The position numbers and the translations under genes were made by a program. Below are positions 58,337 to 64,000 of a stretch of 64,000 bases of DNA, one piece after another; position 1 is the first letter of the stretch, and every line of letters begins with the position of its first letter. The notes below the pieces were generated by a model. That model worked only from the letters and a program-made list of their open reading frames with translations. It was not told the DNA's origin and did not search any database. Source of the stretch: Acidobacteriota bacterium (GTDB taxonomy: Bacteria > Acidobacteriota > Terriglobia > Terriglobales > Acidobacteriaceae). The stretch is from contig JACPYL010000001.1 of NCBI GenBank assembly GCA_016196065.1, forward strand, positions 1 through 64,000, given 5' to 3'.

Positions 58337-58849
58337 TTATGGCTTCGTGTTGGTGAAGTTCACGGCTATATCCATTTGATTCACATAAGGCCGGTCGGGG
58401 ATCAACCGTTTGACATCTTTCACCTGGACAACGCAATAGAACTGTTCGACCTTGAACACGCGTCGGGACTGCAGAACAGTCTTCGCATAAGGCTTGGCAT
58501 CAATCCACCAGAGCTGTTGCGAGTCGCGGGAAACGTCGGGAGATGCCGGCAGGACACTGTCATATATCCTATGATGCGCATCCGCCAGCCGAACGAACCA
58601 TCCCAGAATCTTGGTGTCGCCAACCGGGATGTCGGGAATAAAACGCAGGATGTAACGAGGCCGGCCAAACGAGTCCAGAATTTTGAACTCCTGCTTAGGC
58701 TTTTCAGCAGTGAGGGTGACATCTAACGTCAGTTCTGTAATCTTGGTGGGGCCTTTTTTGAACGCTTCAGAGTAAACGGTCTTCACCGAGTCTTCAGCGG
58801 CGGCCACGGATGAGGCAGTCAAGAGGACAACGAGTATCCAACGAAGCAC
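58337..58849 (-). CDS. Small secreted protein encoded in the hopanoid operon
   Basis: Product of 170 residues from GTG 58849, with an excellent AAAGGAGGA site before it. The first residues are a signal peptide (LRWILVVLLTASSVAAA). The mature part (VYSEAFKKGPTKITELTLDVTLTAEKPKQEFKILDSFGRPRYILRFIPDIPVGDTKILGWFVRLADAH) is beta-rich. No family recognised. Placed between hpnG and the dehydrogenases, it may act on or carry a periplasmic/outer-membrane hopanoid (guess). Confidence 0.75.
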   Translation of the reverse strand: MLRWILVVLLTASSVAAAEDSVKTVYSEAFKKGPTKITELTLDVTLTAEKPKQEFKILDSFGRPRYILRFIPDIPVGDTKILGWFVRLADAHHRIYDSVLPASPDVSRDSQQLWWIDAKPYAKTVLQSRRVFKVEQFYCVVQVKDVKRLIPDRPYVNQMDIAVNFTNTKP

Positions 58850-58878
58850 ATTCCTCCTTTTAAAGCATTTCCTTCATT

Positions 58879-59553
58879 TCAAACCCGACTCAGATACTGA
58901 TCGAGTGCTACGCACAATGATCGACTTGCTCGGGCGCTGTTTCTACCGAGAGCGATCACTGGCCACCATAGTGAAGGCCGCACTGCTACGTACATCACGA
59001 ACGGCCTCACGGAAAAGGTGCCGTCCAATTTCATAAACTTTTCCAGGGGCGGCATGTTGAAACCCGCCTCGTCGGATACGACTTTCAGCGCGCCAAATCG
59101 AACGCCGCGACGTTCCGCGCCCTGCGCTACCGCTGCCGCTTCCATGTCTACTGCCGCCGCGGAGTACGCTGTGCGCAACTTTTCTTTTTGCTCGCGTCCA
59201 GCGACCGCACTGTAACTCACCAATATGCCTTGGCCCGATCCGGTATCCGTTCGGACGCCGTCGGATGCGTTCACCACCGTGCGCGGCTCGAAAATGTCAC
59301 TCACCGTTAGCGCCGGATCCAGTCCGCCGACAAAGCCCGTCGACACAATCTGCGTGGGACGAAACTCTTGAATGATGGCCTCGGTAGCGCGGCGAGCTGC
59401 ATCCGCGCCGATTCCACCGCAGATCAAAGCTGCATTTCCATTTTCAAAGAGCCGGTACTGCCTGCCACCATGTTCGATCGTCCGGACCTGCCACTTTCGG
59501 ATCAGCGGCGCTACTTCCCGTTCAAGCGCAGCGACGATCGCGATTCTAGGCAT
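58879..59553 (-). CDS. hpnG: Hopanoid phosphorylase/nucleosidase HpnG
   Basis: Product of 224 residues from ATG 59553 of the nucleoside phosphorylase fold: PRIAIVAALEREVAPLI, ALICGGIGADAARRATEAIIQEFRPTQIVSTGFVGGLDPAL and AYSAAAVDMEAAAVAQGAERRGVRFGALKVVSDEA, where VDMEAAA is the substrate-binding segment. In hopanoid operons HpnG removes adenine from adenosylhopane. The ATG overlaps the hpnA stop by 8 nt. The gene alone could be confused with a methylthioadenosine nucleosidase; context decides. Confidence 0.85.
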   Translation of the reverse strand: MPRIAIVAALEREVAPLIRKWQVRTIEHGGRQYRLFENGNAALICGGIGADAARRATEAIIQEFRPTQIVSTGFVGGLDPALTVSDIFEPRTVVNASDGVRTDTGSGQGILVSYSAVAGREQKEKLRTAYSAAAVDMEAAAVAQGAERRGVRFGALKVVSDEAGFNMPPLEKFMKLDGTFSVRPFVMYVAVRPSLWWPVIALGRNSARASRSLCVALDQYLSRV

Positions 59554-60532
59554 ATCCGTTGTTACGAAACCATTCCACTGAGCGTTGTAACGCTCCATCC
59601 ACTGGCGACGAACGCCAGCCTAATTCGCGCTCGGCCTTCGCCGAGGTGATGAACATCTTCTTGCGCCCCATGCGAACCGCGTCGATGGTCGCCCGCGGCT
59701 CCTTGCCGAGTATGCGTCCAGTCACGGTCTCGTCGACGACTCCCGCAGCGAGCGCAAAAAAATACGGTAACTTCACCTTGGGCGATGGTAGTCCTGTGAT
59801 CGCGGCGAGTCGATCAAGAATCTGTTTCAAGGTTAGGTTCTCGCCACCCAGGATGTAGCGCTCTCCCGCTCTTCCCTTTTCCAACGCCTGGATGTGACCG
59901 CGAGCGCACTCGGTGGCATCGACCATATTCAAGCCGGTATCCACGTAAGCCGGAAACTTTTTCTTAAGGAAGTCGACAACAATTCGTCCGGTCGGAGTCG
60001 GCTTAAGGTCGCGTTCACCAATCGGCGTCGTGGGATTGACGACCACGACATCGACTCCAGCCCGCGCCGCTTCGAACGCCACTTGTTCCGCCATAAACTT
60101 GGAACGCTTATAAGGTCCAATCATTTCAGCCAGAGATACTGGACTGTCTTCACTCGCCACCGTGCCGTTGGAACTGAATCCCATGGTTGCGACGCTCGAC
60201 GTGTAAACGATACGCCGCACGCTTTGCTTCCGGGCGGCTTCGATCAGGCCACGCGTTCCTTCTACATTCGAGCGGTACATCTGCTCTGGATCCTTCACCC
60301 AGAGCCGGTAGTCCGCAGCAACATGAAAGAGCGCGTCGCAGCCGGCGAGAGCTTTTTCAAAGGTCGCGATGTCCCTGAGATCACCGACCACTCGCTCGGC
60401 GTTCAAGTCCGCGACGTTGCGCAGATCGCTCGAAGGCCGAACCAGCAGTCGCAAACTCGCTCCCTGCTTTTGCAGGACGCGAGCGACGTGACTGCCTAGA
60501 AAGCCTGTAGCGCCAGTGACGAAAGCAAGCAA
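59546..60532 (-). CDS. hpnA: Hopanoid-associated sugar epimerase HpnA
   Basis: Product of 328 residues, an SDR-extended NAD(P)-dependent enzyme. MLAFVTGATGFLGSHVARVLQKQGASLRLLVRPSSDLRNV holds the GxxGxxG fold; VYTSSVATMGFSSNG and GPYKRSKFMAEQVAFEAARAGVDVVVVNPTTPIGERDLKPTPTG give the catalytic Ser and YxxxK. It starts with TTG at 60532, with an in-frame stop just upstream and a repeat tract next to it. HpnA homologues accompany hopanoid genes; the exact reaction is not settled. Confidence 0.92.
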   Translation of the reverse strand: MLAFVTGATGFLGSHVARVLQKQGASLRLLVRPSSDLRNVADLNAERVVGDLRDIATFEKALAGCDALFHVAADYRLWVKDPEQMYRSNVEGTRGLIEAARKQSVRRIVYTSSVATMGFSSNGTVASEDSPVSLAEMIGPYKRSKFMAEQVAFEAARAGVDVVVVNPTTPIGERDLKPTPTGRIVVDFLKKKFPAYVDTGLNMVDATECARGHIQALEKGRAGERYILGGENLTLKQILDRLAAITGLPSPKVKLPYFFALAAGVVDETVTGRILGKEPRATIDAVRMGRKKMFITSAKAERELGWRSSPVDGALQRSVEWFRNNGYA

Positions 60533-60534
60533 AA

Positions 60535-60627
60535 TCAGTTCTCAGTTCTCAGTTCCCGGTTCTCAGTCTCAAACCTCTCGTAGTCACCTTTGCGGATCTC
60601 TTCACCGGTCATGTACGTAAGCGTCAT
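60535..60627 (-). pseudogene. Truncated small gene enclosed by inverted repeats
   Basis: A 30-codon frame from ATG 60627 starts MTLTYMTGEEIRKGD and then turns into repeat-encoded sequence (ENRELRTEN) before a stop. The first 15 residues resemble small acidobacterial proteins of the MTGEEIRKGDRVLY type (from memory), which are about twice this length. The repeat at 60548-60566 seems to have replaced the rest. It may still be transcribed within the operon. Confidence 0.5.
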
Positions 60628-60649
60628 GCACTGAGAACCGGGAACTGAG
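60548..60649. repeat. 19-bp perfect inverted repeats flanking a 64-bp segment
   Basis: CTCAGTTCCCGGTTCTCAG (60548-60566) is the exact reverse complement of CTGAGAACCGGGAACTGAG (60631-60649). The same 19-mer is at 10400-10418. It lies between the shc and hpnA genes. Confidence 0.85.
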
Positions 60650-60657
60650 AGGTACTC

Positions 60658-62619
60658 CTAGCTGCTGCTCTTCATCACCTTGGCATAGGTGGTCAAGGCG
60701 ATCAGCGGGAAGTACTGGCGATACAGGTGATACGCCAGATAGAACACCCGAGGGAATCCCGTTCCGGTGTAAAGAGGTTCATCCCACGAACCGTCCACCT
60801 TTTGGGTACGCAGCAGATACGCAACACCGCGCGCGACCGAATCGCTGCGCGTATCGCCTGCGGACAGAAGACCCATGATCGCCCATGCTGTTTGGGAAGC
60901 AGTGCTCTCTCCCGTACCTCGCAGGCTTGGATCGTCATACGATCCCACGGATTCGCCCCAGCCGCCGTCGGAATTCTGCACCATGCGCAACCACTCGGCG
61001 GCCTGCTGGACCATCGGTTCGTGATTGTCGATGGCCATCGCTTCGAGTCCGCGCAAGACCAGCGCGGTACCGTAGATGTAGTTGACGCCCCAGCGTCCGA
61101 ACCAACTGCCATCGGGTTCCTGCTCGGCACGAATAAACTTCAGCGCCTTCATCACCGCAGGATGATTCTTGTCGTACCCGTAAGTTGCGAGACACTCGAG
61201 CATGCGTCCGGTGATGTCGACGGTCGCCGGATCCAGCATGGCGTTATGATCCGCGAACGGCACGTATTGGAACACCATGCGGTCGTTGTCTTTGTCGAAC
61301 GACGCCCATCCGCCATTCTTGCATTGCATGGAGAGCATCCAGTCAATGGCGCGCTGCACGGACTCGAGCTGATAGCGTCCATTGGGATGCTCGACGCGGC
61401 TCAGGCCGAGGCACACCATCGCGGTGTCATCCACATCGGGATAGAACTCGTTGTTAAATTCGAAATACCATCCGCCGGGCTGACCCTGCGGATTCTTGAT
61501 CTTCCAGTCGCCGACGGTGCGCACCTGTTTCTGCAGGATCCAGTCGGCGCATTTCACCATTCGTGGATCGGTCGTCGGCACGCCCGCTTCGCCGAGCGCG
61601 AACAGGGCATACGCCGTGTCCCACACCGGGGACATGCAGGGCTGCATGCGGAACGTGTCTTCTTCTTCAATGCCAAGTTTTTCAAATTCGTCGGATGCGC
61701 GAATGACTTGGGGGTCGTCGACCGAATAACCGAGACAACGCAGCGCGATGATCGAATTCATGATCGAGGGATAAATCGCGCCCAGACCGTCGCTCTTCTC
61801 GAAATGTTCGACCATCCACTTTTCCGCCTTGCGGAGGGCAATCGTTCGCAGCGGACGAATGTGCACTCGTTCGGCCCAATGGGTAAGACGATCGAGCACG
61901 AGAAAGAAGTTCCGCCAGGAGAAGCGTTTCTTGTCCCACCGGAGATGCATCCGAGACTTGTCGCGACCGCCGACAAATAATTCTTCGACGCCCATGTCAT
62001 CGGGGATCTTCTTGAACGGCTTCTTCGCATAGCAGATCGAAAGCGGCACCAGGATGGCGCGCGACCACGAAGAAATTTCGTAAATATTGAACCAGAACCA
62101 GTTCGGAAAGAGCACGATCTCGGGCGGGATCGCGGGAACCGCATCGTAGTCGTACTGCCCGAAGAAGCAGAGGTAGATTTTGGTGAAGGTGTTGACCTCG
62201 GTCACTCCACCCATTTCCAGGATTCTCTTGCGCGCGCTTGCGAGAGCGGGATGATCCGCCTTGAAGCCGGCGAGTTTCAGTCCGAAGTAGGCCTTGACGG
62301 AGGCAGAGATGTTCGACGGGCCTCCCGCATAAATACCCCAGCCGCCGTCGGCATTCTGATGATTGAGGATGTGGCGAGCGGCCTTATCGAAGCGCTGCTG
62401 ATTTCCCGTACCGAAGAGGGTGTGAAGCAGGATGTAGTCGGATTCAAGGGTGGTGTCAGCTTCCAACTCGCCGCACCAGTAGCCTTCTTCGTGCTGTTGA
62501 GAAAAAAGGAATTTGCGCGCGCCGTCGATTCCAACTGCGACCCGGCTCATCAGGTCGTCGATCTTGCCGAATCGCATCTGCGGCGCAGAGGCCGGACTCG
62601 AGGGGGAGTAATCGTCCAT
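60658..62619 (-). CDS. shc: Squalene-hopene cyclase
   Basis: Product of 653 residues, slightly longer than Alicyclobacillus Shc (631). The catalytic DVDDTA is at residues 395-400 (PDVDDTAMVCLGL). QW-type repeats are visible: QNADGGWGIYAGG, CKNGGWASFDKDN, QEPDGSWFGRWGV, QNSDGGWGESVG and QKVDGSWDEPLYTGTGFP. SPVWDTAYALFALGEAG also matches. It is a membrane-monotopic enzyme cyclising squalene to hopene. The ATG shares a base with the ispH stop (TAATG). Its downstream gap contains the inverted-repeat element. Confidence 0.97.
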   Translation of the reverse strand: MDDYSPSSPASAPQMRFGKIDDLMSRVAVGIDGARKFLFSQQHEEGYWCGELEADTTLESDYILLHTLFGTGNQQRFDKAARHILNHQNADGGWGIYAGGPSNISASVKAYFGLKLAGFKADHPALASARKRILEMGGVTEVNTFTKIYLCFFGQYDYDAVPAIPPEIVLFPNWFWFNIYEISSWSRAILVPLSICYAKKPFKKIPDDMGVEELFVGGRDKSRMHLRWDKKRFSWRNFFLVLDRLTHWAERVHIRPLRTIALRKAEKWMVEHFEKSDGLGAIYPSIMNSIIALRCLGYSVDDPQVIRASDEFEKLGIEEEDTFRMQPCMSPVWDTAYALFALGEAGVPTTDPRMVKCADWILQKQVRTVGDWKIKNPQGQPGGWYFEFNNEFYPDVDDTAMVCLGLSRVEHPNGRYQLESVQRAIDWMLSMQCKNGGWASFDKDNDRMVFQYVPFADHNAMLDPATVDITGRMLECLATYGYDKNHPAVMKALKFIRAEQEPDGSWFGRWGVNYIYGTALVLRGLEAMAIDNHEPMVQQAAEWLRMVQNSDGGWGESVGSYDDPSLRGTGESTASQTAWAIMGLLSAGDTRSDSVARGVAYLLRTQKVDGSWDEPLYTGTGFPRVFYLAYHLYRQYFPLIALTTYAKVMKSSS

Positions 62620-63593
62620 TAGGACTCCACAGCGACGCTCGCGGGCGCCGCAGCAATGGCTTCCACGATTTCCGGCGGCAGTCCAAAGCGGACATTCTCC
62701 GGCATGATCTCCAACTCCTGAATATTGTTAAAACCCTGGGTTCCCAGGAAAGTTACGACTTGCTCCACCAAATGTTCCGGAGCCGAAGCTCCGGCTGTCA
62801 ACGCAACTGTCTTCACGCCAGTCAACCACTCCGGACGGATATCGCGGTCATTGTCGATTAGATGCGCGTCCGTGCGCAAAGCGCGCGCCACTTCCACCAG
62901 GCGCTTGGAATTCGAACTGTTGTCGGAGCCAACGACGAGCAACAAGTCGGCGTCAGAGGCAACATGCTTTACTGCGACCTGGCGATTTTCGGTGGCGTAG
63001 CAGATGTCCTGCGCTGCCGGCCCTTTGATGTTGGGGAATTTCTTGCGGAGGGCAGCGATGATGTCGCGAGTCTCGTCGAGGCTGAGCGTGGTCTGAGTGA
63101 GATAGGCGACGCGGTTGGGATCCGGCACAGTGACGGAGTCCACTTCGCTGGGCGACCCGACGACTTGTGTCACCGTAGGCGCCTCGCCGAGTGTTCCGAT
63201 CACTTCGTCGTGATCGCGATGGCCGATGAGGATAAGCGAATATCCCTCGCGCGCGAACTTGACCGCTTCCACGTGCACCTTTGTGACCAAGGGACAAGTT
63301 GCATCAATCACGCGCAGCTTGCGGAGCTTGCTCTTCTGCCGCACTTCCGGGGAAACTCCGTGCGCGCTGTAGATGACGCGCTCGCCTTCAGGGACCTGGC
63401 TGACACTGTCCACAAAAATGGCGCCCTTCTGCTGGAGTTCTTCCACGACAAACCGGTTGTGGACGATCTCCTTGCGGACATAGATGGGCGGACCAAAAGC
63501 TTCCAGAGCGATCCGGACGATGTCGATTGCGCGGACGACTCCTGCGCAAAATCCACGCGGCTTCAACAGCAATAAAGTCTTACTTTCGGCCAA
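62619..63593 (-). CDS. ispH: 4-hydroxy-3-methylbut-2-enyl diphosphate reductase
   Basis: Product of 324 residues starting at TTG 63593 (LAESKTLLLLKPRGFCAGVVRAIDIV), with GGGGG upstream and no ATG available. Three cluster cysteines: GFCAGV, DATCPLV and QDICYATENRQ. The catalytic glutamate lies in GHRDHDEVIGTLGEAP, and SDNSSNSKRLVEVA contacts the substrate. It makes IPP and DMAPP, the precursors for hopanoid synthesis, and heads the cluster. Confidence 0.96.
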   Translation of the reverse strand: MAESKTLLLLKPRGFCAGVVRAIDIVRIALEAFGPPIYVRKEIVHNRFVVEELQQKGAIFVDSVSQVPEGERVIYSAHGVSPEVRQKSKLRKLRVIDATCPLVTKVHVEAVKFAREGYSLILIGHRDHDEVIGTLGEAPTVTQVVGSPSEVDSVTVPDPNRVAYLTQTTLSLDETRDIIAALRKKFPNIKGPAAQDICYATENRQVAVKHVASDADLLLVVGSDNSSNSKRLVEVARALRTDAHLIDNDRDIRPEWLTGVKTVALTAGASAPEHLVEQVVTFLGTQGFNNIQELEIMPENVRFGLPPEIVEAIAAAPASVAVES

Positions 63594-63886
63594 TGCAATT
63601 CCCCCACTGATATCAGGTTACACGTTTCCTTGTGACGATTGTTTCTAGGGTATCGAAAACGGCACTCCCAGTCAATGTAAGCCTTTGATAGGGCGGGGAT
63701 TAGCAGCGAATGGGGACTGGGAGTAGCGAACGGTACTGGCCTACCAGAGGCGGCGGACTCCATAGTGATCGAAGACTACTTCGTTGCTGACAAGAACCAG
63801 GTCTTCGGTCTAGCAAATGTGGGCTAGCTAAGGCAAGAGTTGGGTCCGTGGGATCTGATTTTGAGGCGGGATGAGCCCCGAAAGTC

Positions 63887-64000
63887 TCACCCGTTGGCCT
63901 TGATCATTTGCTCGGCATGTTTCCGTGACGTTTCCGTGAGCTTGGCGCCGGAGAGCATCCGCGCCACTTCTTCGGTGCGCTGTTCGCCCGTGATCAGGCG
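63887..64000 (-). CDS. recN: RecN C-terminus (5' part outside window)
   Basis: Only the last 37 codons are visible. RLITGEQRTEEVARMLSGAKLTETSRKHAEQMIKANG matches the C-terminal end of RecN-type SMC-like DNA repair proteins (ExRxxEIARMLSG). The stop is at 63887-63889. The 290 bp between ispH and this stop (63594-63886) show no gene. Identification from such a short end is moderate. Confidence 0.65.
   Translation of the reverse strand, partial: RLITGEQRTEEVARMLSGAKLTETSRKHAEQMIKANG

Noticed and set aside
60727-61980. 417-residue plus-strand ORF.
   Set aside because: Antisense shadow of shc.
63594-63886. Possible tRNA or small gene between ispH and recN.
   Set aside because: No cloverleaf arrangement and no open frame with family resemblance.

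Overview
The window looks like a stretch of an Acidobacteriota chromosome (Terriglobia, Koribacter-like). The evidence is the combination of a complete squalene-to-hopanoid gene set (hpnC-hpnD-hpnE, shc, hpnA, hpnG), bacillithiol enzyme BshC, an orphan LarC, many GTG/TTG starts, a GC-rich composition and very many short dispersed repeats at gene boundaries. This assignment is an inference from gene content; no 16S rRNA gene or tRNA was found. No prophage, IS element or CRISPR array was found.

Layout. 1-12.7 kb: an alanyl-tRNA editing protein (cut by the window edge), a signal recognition particle RNA gene missed by ORF calling, a methyltransferase/FAD reductase pair, a bactofilin, a mazG/GNAT/menC-like operon, a VOC-SpoIIE phosphatase fusion, a glycerophosphodiesterase and a PadR regulator with a striking overlapping-palindrome promoter. 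12.8-24.6 kb: a penicillin-acylase-type hydrolase, HAD phosphatase, LysE exporter, BshC, a TPR protein, an OmpA-type lipoprotein, argS and larC. 24.7-35.6 kb: metG, tatD, yajQ, a polyprenyl diphosphate synthase, a DedA-rhodanese gene interrupted by one in-frame UGA (candidate selenoprotein), a MobA-like transferase, a HAD phosphatase, a NifU-like scaffold, a BtuF-like protein, a GAF-type methionine sulfoxide reductase and a Nudix hydrolase. 34.4-45.6 kb: an atypical Nramp transporter beside a PRC/MgtE_N/CBS protein, a GT-C membrane glycosyltransferase, a parS-like palindrome, an RsbW/RsbV-type pair, small secreted proteins, a GT2 glycosyltransferase, an MFS transporter and queF.

45.8-63.6 kb: a HlyD adaptor, TPR protein and TolC-like channel without an inner-membrane pump, then the hopanoid region. 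On the minus strand, transcription runs ispH, shc, hpnA, hpnG, a small secreted protein, two zinc alcohol dehydrogenases, hpnC, hpnD and hpnE, mostly overlapping or tightly spaced. hpnJ and two four-helix EamA/EmrE-like proteins lie on the plus strand. IspH supplies isoprenoid precursors, HpnC/D/E make squalene, Shc cyclises it and HpnA/HpnG act on the side chain; the two dehydrogenases are candidates for unassigned side-chain redox steps. The window ends in the 3' end of a probable recN.

The most interesting points are the UGA-interrupted DedA-rhodanese gene, dispersed repeats inserted in frame in argS (twice), metG and the penicillin acylase gene, the PadR operator with a near-leaderless start, the split Nramp/MgtE_N pair, and an inverted-repeat element carrying a truncated small gene inside the hopanoid operon.
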